Assembly: GCA_023428785.1 (NCBI GenBank)
Contig: JAEYWU010000008.1
Coordinates: forward strand, 1 to 31,236
Source: Pseudomonadota bacterium
GTDB taxonomy: Bacteria > Pseudomonadota > Alphaproteobacteria > Caulobacterales > Caulobacteraceae
Length of the DNA: 31,236 nt
Reading direction: 5' to 3'
This document shows positions 22,449 through 29,566 of this stretch, one piece after another. The notes under the pieces are model-generated. The model made no database searches, had not been told where the DNA came from, and saw nothing but the letters and a program-made list of their open reading frames with translations. Within the stretch, counting starts at the first letter, position 1, and each line of letters begins with the position of its first letter. Position numbers and translations under genes: made by a program.

Positions 22449-23882
22449 ATGAGCGCCGAGCCCGCCAAGATCCCGCCGCCGACCGAGCCGCAAGCATCCG
22501 AGCAGCCGGCGATCGGGGCCGACGCGCCCGCGCCCGAAGCTGCGGCCGGCTCACAGACCCCACCGCCGGCGCGGCCCTCGGACTCGCTGTCCAAGGAACT
22601 GCGTATCGGCGGGATCATTGCGGCCCTGTTCTTCGTCATCTTCCTCGGCTGGGCCGCCTTCGCACCGCTGGACGCGGGGGCCTATGCGCCGGGCAAGATC
22701 GTGGTGTCCGGCAACCGGCAGGCCGTTCAGCACCGCGACGGAGGCGTGGTCTCGGCCCTGCACGTCCGCGAGGGCGACGTGGTCGAACGCGGGGCCGTAC
22801 TGGTGGAAATCTCAGCCGGGGAATTGCGCGCCAGTGAACGCGGACTGACCGGCCAGGTGCTGGCCCTCCTGGCCCAGCGTTCGCGGCTGATCGCCGAGCG
22901 CGATGGCCTGCGATCCGTGCCGGCGCCTCCGGAATTCCAGACTCTCGACGCCGACGACCTCGCCTTGGCCAACGAAGCCTTGGCGCTCCAGCGGCAGCAG
23001 TTCGCTGCTCGCGGCGGCTCACGGGGCAACCAGTTGAGCGTGCTGAACCAGCGGGTCCAGCAGTTGAACCAGCAGATCATCGGCCTGGAACGGCAGATCG
23101 CTTCCAACCGCGAGCAGCGCCGCCTGATTGGCGAGGAGCTGGACGGCATGCGCAGCCTGGCTGACCGTGGTTTCGCCCCCGTGAACCGGGTCCGCGCCCT
23201 CGAGCGTGCGGCCGCCGACCTGGACGGTCAGGAAGGGGCGCTACGCGCCGAGGTCGCACGCGCAAACGAAGCCATCGGCGAAACCCGGATGCAGATGCTC
23301 TCAGTGGGGTCGGACACCGACGAAGAAGTCGCCGACCTGCTGCGTCAGGTCCAGGTCCAGCTCGATGAATTGACCCCCCGCCTGATGGCCGCCCGCGAAC
23401 AGATCGCCCGGGCCCAGGTCCGCGCGCCCGCGACCGGCCAGGTCGTCGGCCTCTCGGTCTTCACCGTCGGCGGCGTAGTCCAGCCGGGACAGATGCTGAT
23501 GGAGGTCGTTCCAGAGGAGGCGGCCCTGATCATCTCCGCCGAGGTCTCCCCCACGGACGCCGACGACCTGCGCATCGGCCAGGAAACCGAGGTCCGCTTC
23601 ACCGCCTTCCGCGAACGCGACCTGCCGATCCTGCACGGCCGGCTGACCGCCCTGTCAGCCGACAGCTTCACTGAGGAAATGACCGGCCGCAGCTTCTTCC
23701 GCATCACGGTCGAGGTGCCGCCTGAGGAACTCCGCCGTATCCAGCAGGTGCGCGGTGAGGACACCGGCCTGCGTCCCGGCCTGCCGGTCGAGGTGGTCAT
23801 CCCGCTGCGCAAACGCACCGCGCTCGAATACTTCCTGGAGCCGCTGACCCAGAGCCTCTGGCGGTCGTTCCGCGAGTCCTAG
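22449..23882 (+). CDS. Type I secretion periplasmic adaptor (HlyD/PrtE family)
   Basis: A 477-residue adaptor. A cytoplasmic Pro/Ala-rich tail of about 45 residues is longer than usual. Then come one membrane helix (GGIIAALFFVIFLGWAAFAPL), the lipoyl half-motif HRDGGVVSALHVREGDVVERG, a long coiled coil (about 120-300, rich in Gln/Arg/Leu), the second half RAPATGQVVGLSVFTVGGVV, and the family C-terminus with LRPGLPVEVVIPLRKRTALEYFLEPL. The start is 1 nt after the ATPase stop. An outer membrane TolC partner and an RTX-type substrate are needed but are not in this window. It ends 4 nt from the facing DUF2891 stop. Confidence 0.93.
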   Translation: MSAEPAKIPPPTEPQASEQPAIGADAPAPEAAAGSQTPPPARPSDSLSKELRIGGIIAALFFVIFLGWAAFAPLDAGAYAPGKIVVSGNRQAVQHRDGGVVSALHVREGDVVERGAVLVEISAGELRASERGLTGQVLALLAQRSRLIAERDGLRSVPAPPEFQTLDADDLALANEALALQRQQFAARGGSRGNQLSVLNQRVQQLNQQIIGLERQIASNREQRRLIGEELDGMRSLADRGFAPVNRVRALERAAADLDGQEGALRAEVARANEAIGETRMQMLSVGSDTDEEVADLLRQVQVQLDELTPRLMAAREQIARAQVRAPATGQVVGLSVFTVGGVVQPGQMLMEVVPEEAALIISAEVSPTDADDLRIGQETEVRFTAFRERDLPILHGRLTALSADSFTEEMTGRSFFRITVEVPPEELRRIQQVRGEDTGLRPGLPVEVVIPLRKRTALEYFLEPLTQSLWRSFRES

Positions 23883-23886
23883 ACGG

Positions 23887-24891
23887 TCAGGCGATTAACG
23901 CCAGCAGGGCGAAGCTCGCCAGCCAGTGCTCGCCCATATAGTCACCGGTCACATGCGGCAGGCTCGCCGCAAGGTGCCGGTCGGCCGCCTCCAGCGCCGC
24001 GACCCGAGCCTTGTGCCGTTCCGGCAGTGCTCCGGCGATCCCGCGCCAACACCAGGCCCGCGACAGGTTCAGCCCGTCCAGATGCGCGATCTTGCCGTCG
24101 GTCCGGTCCGACGGCGTGACCGGCGCGAACAGCACCTCGGGCGCTCCCTTGCCCGCCTGTGGAAGGAACCGGTCGAACCAGGCCGGGAATTCGTCACCCA
24201 GCACCCGCCGCATCAATTCCGCCTCCATCAGGGCCGGCGACAGGAAGGCGTCCTGATCCGGCTCCCAAGCCTGACAGTCGGTGTCCGCGCCGTACCAAGC
24301 GGTGGCCTTGTCCCTGACCAAACGGCCCAACGCCTGATCGCCGGCGCTCCCGGCGTAGTCCAGAACCAGGCGCAGGGCGAAGGCCGTGGAGAAGTGCGTC
24401 CCTGTCCGCACCGGATAGGCCGAGATGGGCAGGAAGCTCATGAACCGGTCAGCGAAGACCCGGCTCAAAGGCTCCAGCGCCCGCGCCCATCGCCGGCCCT
24501 GCGGCGTCGTGTGCCGGTTCAGCTCGGCCTGCAACATCAGCAGCCACGCCCAGCCATACGGCCGCTCGAACCCGCGCGACATCGGCCGGTCCAGATAGGC
24601 CCGCTCGCCCTCGACGTTGGCCGCGGTGAAGGTCACCTCCGCGGCGGTCAGAATCCGCTCGGCCTCCGGCATCTCGGGGAACAGCCGCGCCAGGGTCGCC
24701 AGCGTCCACCAGCCATGCACGCAACTATGCCAGTCGAAACTGCCGAAGAAGATCGGATGCGCCTGGCGCGGCGACCAGACCTCGTGCGGCCCCGTGATGA
24801 TGTGATCCATCTTGTAGGGCCACTCACGCCCCACATGACCCAGCGCCGTCGAGGCGAAGTTGGAGGCCGTCGAAAGGTCGAGCATCGTCAT
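23887..24891 (-). CDS. DUF2891 family protein
   Basis: A 334-residue cytoplasmic protein of the DUF2891 family. It has no signal peptide and is mostly helical, in keeping with an (alpha/alpha)-barrel-like fold. Conserved-looking stretches are GSFDWHSCVHGWWTLATL with H55, C57 and H59, RGFERPYGWAWLLML, YPVRTGTHFSTAF, CQAWEPDQDAFLSP and DGLNLSRAWCWRGIA. These polar and aromatic clusters suggest a sugar or small-molecule enzyme, but no activity is known to me. It starts at ATG 24891, two bases after the DUF979 stop, as the third gene of the operon. The longer frame to 25419 is antisense to nothing but overlaps DUF979 and is rejected. Confidence 0.85.
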   Translation of the reverse strand: MTMLDLSTASNFASTALGHVGREWPYKMDHIITGPHEVWSPRQAHPIFFGSFDWHSCVHGWWTLATLARLFPEMPEAERILTAAEVTFTAANVEGERAYLDRPMSRGFERPYGWAWLLMLQAELNRHTTPQGRRWARALEPLSRVFADRFMSFLPISAYPVRTGTHFSTAFALRLVLDYAGSAGDQALGRLVRDKATAWYGADTDCQAWEPDQDAFLSPALMEAELMRRVLGDEFPAWFDRFLPQAGKGAPEVLFAPVTPSDRTDGKIAHLDGLNLSRAWCWRGIAGALPERHKARVAALEAADRHLAASLPHVTGDYMGEHWLASFALLALIA

Positions 24892-24893
24892 CG

Positions 24894-25859
24894 TCAGAAC
24901 CGGAATGCGAGGAAATACATCAGAAGGATGTTGACCACGAGCAGCGGAAGAGCCGTCGGAATCTGCGCCCGGATCACGCCATTGAGCGGAGAATCCCGGT
25001 CCGGCAGTTCCAGCAAGTTCGCCGGTACGACATTGAAGTTGGCCGCCATCGGCGTCATCAGCGTCCCGCAGAAGCCGGCCAGCATCCCAATGGCGCAGAC
25101 GATCGCGACATTGCCGTCGAACTGGCCAATCAGGATCGGCAGGCCGATCGCCGCCGTCATCACCGGAAACGCCGCGAAGGCGTTGCCCATGATCACCGTG
25201 AAGGCGGCCATTCCCACGCAATAGGCGATCACTGCGACCAGCGGGGTCGACAACGGCACCGTCGAGGAGATCAGCTCGCCGACCACGCCCCCGACGTCCG
25301 ACAGCAGAAACACCGCCCCCAGCGACGCCAGCATCTGCGGCAACAGCACCGCCCAGCCGATCGAATCCACCAGCCGCCGCCCCTCCTGGAACGGCGCGGC
25401 AGGCGCCGGCCTCAACCATGCTACGCCGGGGATCAGGGCGATCACGCAGCCCAGCCCGAGCGAGATGAGCGTCGTCTGCACATCCGAGATCAGCCAGGCG
25501 CCGAAGGGCGTGTGCTTGGCCGCGAGCGTCCCCCCTACCGCCACAAGCGGCACGATCAGAGCCGGCATGAACAGCCAGTTGCCCCGCCGCGCGGCGCTGG
25601 CCTGCCGTTCCTCCGTGGTCGTCGTGGACGGCTTGCCAACGCCGAGCTTGCGCACCCCCGCCAACACCACCAAGCCCAGCACCAATAGCCCGTTGCCAAG
25701 GTCTCCCAACCAGGCGCCGAACAGCATCGAAGCCGCAATCAGCCCCCAGAACAGGGCGCTCCGGAACCGCGTCGGATGAGCGCGGTCGCCCAAGGTCAGG
25801 ACTGCGAACGCCAGGAACATGGCCCCGGTCACGAGATAGGCGTGATCCAGGTTGATCAT
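24894..25859 (-). CDS. DUF979 family permease subunit
   Basis: A 321-residue membrane protein with about nine hydrophobic helices, of the DUF979 family. DUF969 and DUF979 proteins occur as adjacent pairs and have been proposed, from clustering with 5-oxoprolinase genes, to import 5-oxoproline. No 5-oxoprolinase gene (pxpABC) is present in this window. Marks include VTGAMFLAFAVLTLGDRAHPTRFRS near the start, MGNAFAAFPVMTAAIGLPIL and GFCGTLMTPMAANFNVVPA. It overlaps DUF969 by ATGA (25856-25859). DUF2891 follows directly. Confidence 0.9.
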   Translation of the reverse strand: MINLDHAYLVTGAMFLAFAVLTLGDRAHPTRFRSALFWGLIAASMLFGAWLGDLGNGLLVLGLVVLAGVRKLGVGKPSTTTTEERQASAARRGNWLFMPALIVPLVAVGGTLAAKHTPFGAWLISDVQTTLISLGLGCVIALIPGVAWLRPAPAAPFQEGRRLVDSIGWAVLLPQMLASLGAVFLLSDVGGVVGELISSTVPLSTPLVAVIAYCVGMAAFTVIMGNAFAAFPVMTAAIGLPILIGQFDGNVAIVCAIGMLAGFCGTLMTPMAANFNVVPANLLELPDRDSPLNGVIRAQIPTALPLLVVNILLMYFLAFRF

Positions 25860-26587
25860 TGCCCCACCTCCTCGCCCGAGACCTCGGGGCTGCCGGCTCG
25901 CCTTAGTCGCCGGTCAAAGGCGATCAGCCGCGCCCCGTGAATCAGGAAGGCGGCGACGGCCGTCGGTATGGCCCAGACCGCAAGCTCGAACGGCTCCACC
26001 ACGATCCCCGCCTGCTGCAGGAAGCCGACCATCAGCACGATCGAGCCGATGGCGATGAAGATGTCTTCGCCGAAGAACAGGCCGATGTTGTCAGTCGCCG
26101 CGGCCATACCGCGGATACGATGGCGGTTGTCGTCCGAAATATCCCCTCCAGCCTCGACCTCGGCGGCCCCCTCGGCCATCGGCGCCACCAGTGGCCGGAC
26201 CATCTGCGGATGGCCGCCCAGCGAGGTGAGCCCCAGCGCCGAGGTCGCCTGCCGAAGAAGGAGATAGATTACGAGCAACCGCCCGGCGGTCGCCGCTTTC
26301 GCCTTGCCGATGACCATGCGCGCGCGCTCCTGAAGACCGGCGCGCTCCAGAAGCCCGATCAGTGGCAGGATCAGCCAGGTGATGTGGAAGTAGCGGCTGT
26401 CGTTGAAGGCCTTGCCGAAGGCCTCTAGGGTCGCAATCGCCGCGGCCCACAGCTCGGTCAGGCCGACGCCCGGCGCCATCGCCGCTGTCAGCCCCGTCAT
26501 CAGCGCCGAGATCACGATCACCAGCAGCGGATTGAGCCGGAGCACGAACCCCAGCACCAGAACCCCAACGCCCAGCAACACCCACAT
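25856..26587 (-). CDS. DUF969 family permease subunit
   Basis: A 243-residue membrane protein of the DUF969 family, the partner of DUF979. It begins with a hydrophobic helix (VLLGVGVLVLGFVL) and contains DSRYFHITWLILPLIGLLERAGLQERA, LLLRQATSALGLTSLGGHPQMVRPL and AAATDNIGLFFGEDIFIAIG, which look family-specific. Together the pair probably forms an ion-coupled transporter for a small organic acid or amino-acid derivative. It is the first gene of the operon. ATG 26587 follows GGGGGAGG (26602-26595), which lies inside a hairpin. Confidence 0.9.
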   Translation of the reverse strand: MWVLLGVGVLVLGFVLRLNPLLVIVISALMTGLTAAMAPGVGLTELWAAAIATLEAFGKAFNDSRYFHITWLILPLIGLLERAGLQERARMVIGKAKAATAGRLLVIYLLLRQATSALGLTSLGGHPQMVRPLVAPMAEGAAEVEAGGDISDDNRHRIRGMAAATDNIGLFFGEDIFIAIGSIVLMVGFLQQAGIVVEPFELAVWAIPTAVAAFLIHGARLIAFDRRLRRAGSPEVSGEEVGQ

Positions 26588-26625
26588 GGACCGCCCTCCC
26601 CCGAAATCACCAGCCTAGGCGGTCC
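26588..26625 (-). promoter_or_regulatory. Inverted repeat cupping the DUF969 ribosome-binding site
   Basis: GGACCGCC (26588-26595) and GGCGGTCC (26618-26625) are perfect 8-bp inverted repeats separated by 22 nt. In the leftward mRNA the second arm ends exactly at the ATG, and the Shine-Dalgarno GGGGGAGG lies mostly in the loop. It could be a translational switch or a repressor operator. Confidence 0.45.
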
Positions 26626-26728
26626 GACAGCTTTGGAAAGAGGCGCCGTCTTCGCTTGCCAGCGCCGCCAGCCTTCGCCAGATTGCCGGGCCGCGCGAAC
26701 AGACGCCTTGAAGGGCGCGAAAGAGAGT

Positions 26729-27607
26729 ATGGGCGACATCAACACCGTCGGCGTCATCGGCGCCGGTCAGATGGGATCGGGCATTGCCCACGTGTGCGCG
26801 CTGGGCGGCCGCGAGGTTCGTCTGCACGACATGAGCGCCGAGCGGCTCCAGGCCGCCATGGGCGAGATCGAGAAGAACCTGGCGCGCCAGGTCGCCAAGG
26901 GCGTCGTCTCCGAGGCGGACGCCACCGCCGCCCTGTCGCGCGTCGCCCCCACGGCCGGCGCGGCCCAGGCGGCGGATGTCGATCTGGTCATCGAGGCCGC
27001 GACCGAGAACGAAGAGGTCAAGAAGGCGGTCTTCCAGACCCTGATTCCACACCTCAAGCCCCAGACCATCCTGGCGTCGAACACCTCGTCGATCTCGATC
27101 ACGCGCCTGGCCGCCTCGACCGACCGGCCCGAGCGGTTCATCGGCCTTCACTTCATGAACCCGGCGCCGATCATGCGCCTGGTCGAGATCATCCGCGGCA
27201 TCGCCACCGCGCCCGCCACCTACGAGACCATCAAGGTCTTCGCCGAGAGCCTGGGCAAGGTCACCACCGACGCCGAGGATTACCCCGCCTTCATCGTGAA
27301 CCGCATTCTGGTGCCGATGATCAACGAGGCCATCTACGCGCTCTATGAAGGCGTCGGCGACGTCCGCTCGATCGACACTTCGCTGAAACTGGGCGCCAAT
27401 CATCCGATGGGCCCGCTGGAGCTGGGCGACTTCATGGGCCTGGACGTCGTGCTGGCCATCATGAACGTGCTTCACGACGGCATGAGCGACACCAAGTACC
27501 GGCCCTGCCCGCTGCTGGTTAAATACGTCGAGGCCGGCTGGCTTGGCCGCAAGACCGGGCGCGGCTTCTATGACTATTCCGGCCCGACGCCGGAGCCGAC
27601 GCGATGA
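26729..27607 (+). CDS. hbd: 3-hydroxybutyryl-CoA dehydrogenase
   Basis: A 292-residue NAD-dependent dehydrogenase that oxidises 3-hydroxyacyl-CoA in fatty-acid or polyhydroxybutyrate metabolism. The Rossmann loop VGVIGAGQMGSGIA (7-20) is perfect. The active site shows S120 in ASNTSSIS, and H141 and N144 in GLHFMNPAPIMRLVEI. The C-terminal domain has NHPMGPLELGDFMGLD and WLGRKTGRGFYDY. ATG 26729 is chosen because it immediately precedes the Rossmann strand. It overlaps the next gene by ATGA (27604-27607). The divergent region upstream holds the DUF969 leader. Confidence 0.95.
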   Translation: MGDINTVGVIGAGQMGSGIAHVCALGGREVRLHDMSAERLQAAMGEIEKNLARQVAKGVVSEADATAALSRVAPTAGAAQAADVDLVIEAATENEEVKKAVFQTLIPHLKPQTILASNTSSISITRLAASTDRPERFIGLHFMNPAPIMRLVEIIRGIATAPATYETIKVFAESLGKVTTDAEDYPAFIVNRILVPMINEAIYALYEGVGDVRSIDTSLKLGANHPMGPLELGDFMGLDVVLAIMNVLHDGMSDTKYRPCPLLVKYVEAGWLGRKTGRGFYDYSGPTPEPTR

Positions 27608-28257
27608 AGACGCCGGATCTGGTCGAGACCGGGCGCAAGCTGGCCCAGTCGCCGGTGGCGCGGCCCCTGCGCGACATCGCTGAAAGCAAGAGCCGCCTGC
27701 CCGGCACCGCCCCGATCCAGTGGCGCGAAAGCCCCCTCGTCTGGGTGCCGGTGGCGTGGCTGGCCAGCCTCGCCTGGCCGCCGCTGCTGATCACCCTGTT
27801 GATCTTCCCGCCCCAGGCCTTCAGCTTCGGCCTCGACATGGACTGGCGCCTGCTCAGCCTGATCGGGGCGGCCGTCGGCTCGGCGGGCGGCCTGTGGCTA
27901 CTGCGTGAGGAATGGATGCGCGTCCGCCGGCCGGCCTCCCGGCTGGGCGTGCTCTGGCGCTTCACCCTCTTCGGGGCCGTCTTCGCGGTCGGCCTTCAGC
28001 TTCTGCTGGTCATCGCCCTGGTCGTCGGCGGTTGGCTGAGGGTCACGGGACCGGCCCAGGGCCTGGGCGTGGCCGAGACGACCTTCTTCCTCTACGGGGT
28101 CGGGCTTTTGCCGATCACAGCCCTGGTCGGAGCGGCCTACGCGGGCTGGTGCGGGCTTATGGTGGCCGTCATCGCCTTCGCTCCCAAGCCCGAGCCGCTG
28201 CGTACCCCGCCGCACCTGCTGCGCGGCCAGCAAGACAATCCGGCTGAATCCGTCTAG
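27604..28257 (+). CDS. Unrecognised membrane protein
   Basis: A 217-residue protein with a hydrophilic N-terminus (about 1-43, Arg-rich: RPLRDIAESKSRLPG) and about four membrane helices at roughly 46-70, 83-100, 117-143 and 158-192. The C-terminus is polar (PHLLRGQQDNPAESV). I recognise no family or motif. It overlaps hbd by 4 nt and is coupled to it, so the two are co-expressed. A function in lipid metabolism would be a guess. Confidence 0.78.
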   Translation: MKTPDLVETGRKLAQSPVARPLRDIAESKSRLPGTAPIQWRESPLVWVPVAWLASLAWPPLLITLLIFPPQAFSFGLDMDWRLLSLIGAAVGSAGGLWLLREEWMRVRRPASRLGVLWRFTLFGAVFAVGLQLLLVIALVVGGWLRVTGPAQGLGVAETTFFLYGVGLLPITALVGAAYAGWCGLMVAVIAFAPKPEPLRTPPHLLRGQQDNPAESV

Positions 28258-28289
28258 CGTCGTTCGGTCGATCGACGGGGGAGGGCCGC

Positions 28290-29528
28290 ATGACCGATAC
28301 CAAGACATCTGAGGCCGTGCTGTCGCCAGTAAGGCGCGCGGACCGCTACGACAGCCTGGACCTGGTGCGCGGCTTCGCCGTGCTGGGGATCCTGGCGGTG
28401 AACGCCATGGTGTTCTTCTGGCCGCACGCGGTTGGGGTAGTCCCCTCGGTCCAGCCGGGCTGGGACGCGAACGCCGCCAATGGCTGGTTCGTCATGGATG
28501 TCTTCTTCAGGGACAAGATGCGGACCCTGTTCTCGATGCTCTTCGGGGTGTCGATCTTCCTCGTCGGCGGAGAGCGATCCGACAAGGGCCGGGGAAGGCT
28601 CCTGCGGTCTCGCCTGTTCTGGCTGGCGGTCTTCGGACTGGTTCACGGCGCCGCCTTCTGGTTCGGCGACATCCTGCTGCTCTACGCCGTCACCGGCTTC
28701 ATCGTTCTGCTGATGCGGTCCTGGGGTCCCCGTACCCTGCTGCTGGTCGGGATTCCGCTCTACCTGGTCATGTGCCTGGCGTTCGAAGGCATGTTCGCCG
28801 CCATGCAACAGATGCCGGCCGACCAGCTGGAGGCCACCATGGCCCAGCAGGGCGCGGCCACCTCTCCGGAACAGCTGGCCCAGATGGTCGCGGCCATGCG
28901 GGGCGACGCCGTCTCGGTCACCCTGCATCAGTTCGGCCTGTGGGCTTCGACCGCTCCCATCATCGTTCTCGGCTTCATCCCAATGACCATCAGCCTGATG
29001 CTGATCGGTATGGGGCTGTTCAAGGCCGGCTTCCTGGCCGGTCGTTCACCGGTCTGGGTCTATCTGCTGTCGGTGGCCGTCGCGGGCGGCTGCCTGTGGC
29101 TGATCTGGGGCGAGACCACCGCCATTATCTCGTCCGGCTTCGACTTCTTCCAGTCCATGATGCGGCCCTATGCGACCTTCCTGGTGCCGCTGGTTTCGCT
29201 TGGCTACGCCAGCCTGCTGATCCTGCTGCTCAAGTTCGGCCTGAAAGCCCTGTTGCATCCGCTGATCTCGGCCGGCCGCATGGCCTTCACCAACTATCTG
29301 ACCCAGACCCTGATCATGACGACGCTCGCCTACGGCGGCCGCGGCTTGGGCTGGTACGGCGAGATCGGTTGGCCCGAGATGTGGCAGGTGGTCGGAGCGG
29401 TCTGGATCGTTCAGCTCATCTGGTCGCCAATCTGGCTGCACTTCTTCCGGATGGGTCCGATCGAATGGATCTGGCGCTCGCTGAGCTATCGGCGCCTGCT
29501 GCCGATCCGGCGCGAAGCCGCGGCCTGA
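28290..29528 (+). CDS. DUF418 family membrane protein (YeiB-like)
   Basis: A 412-residue integral membrane protein. The N-terminus has the family signature SLDLVRGFAVLGILAVNAM (22-40), followed by DKMRTLFSMLFGVSIFLVGGE. Many helices follow, and the C-terminal DUF418 domain shows LISAGRMAFTNYLTQTLI and a final GPIEWIWRSLSYRRLLPIRR. The function is unknown; the fold resembles acyltransferase-3-type transporters. GGGGGAGG precedes the ATG. It lies 32 nt after the previous gene, and hisS follows 35 nt later. Confidence 0.9.
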   Translation: MTDTKTSEAVLSPVRRADRYDSLDLVRGFAVLGILAVNAMVFFWPHAVGVVPSVQPGWDANAANGWFVMDVFFRDKMRTLFSMLFGVSIFLVGGERSDKGRGRLLRSRLFWLAVFGLVHGAAFWFGDILLLYAVTGFIVLLMRSWGPRTLLLVGIPLYLVMCLAFEGMFAAMQQMPADQLEATMAQQGAATSPEQLAQMVAAMRGDAVSVTLHQFGLWASTAPIIVLGFIPMTISLMLIGMGLFKAGFLAGRSPVWVYLLSVAVAGGCLWLIWGETTAIISSGFDFFQSMMRPYATFLVPLVSLGYASLLILLLKFGLKALLHPLISAGRMAFTNYLTQTLIMTTLAYGGRGLGWYGEIGWPEMWQVVGAVWIVQLIWSPIWLHFFRMGPIEWIWRSLSYRRLLPIRREAAA

Positions 29529-29557
29529 TTGCTTTGGCATGGGCGGCGCGCTAAGCG
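29529..29557 (+). promoter_or_regulatory. Predicted hisS promoter, probably leaderless
   Basis: TTGCTT (29529-29534), exactly 17 bp and TAAGCG (29552-29557), in the context GCTAAGC, fit the Caulobacter pattern. Transcription 7 nt after the -10 box would begin at 29564, on the hisS ATG. There is no Shine-Dalgarno sequence. Confidence 0.45.
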
Positions 29558-29566
29558 CGGCCCATG
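29538..29566 (+). promoter_or_regulatory. Palindrome covering the hisS -10 box and start codon
   Basis: CATGGGC (29538-29544) is the exact reverse complement of GCCCATG (29560-29566), whose last three bases are the hisS start codon. Inside it, CGCG (29547-29550) pairs with CGCG (29556-29559) around a 5-nt loop. As DNA it is an operator candidate; as RNA from upstream transcription it would hide the start codon. Confidence 0.5.

Noticed and set aside
23887..25419. 510-residue leftward frame extending DUF2891
   Set aside because: Its N-terminal 176 residues are another frame of the DUF979 gene; the real start is ATG 24891, just after the DUF979 stop.
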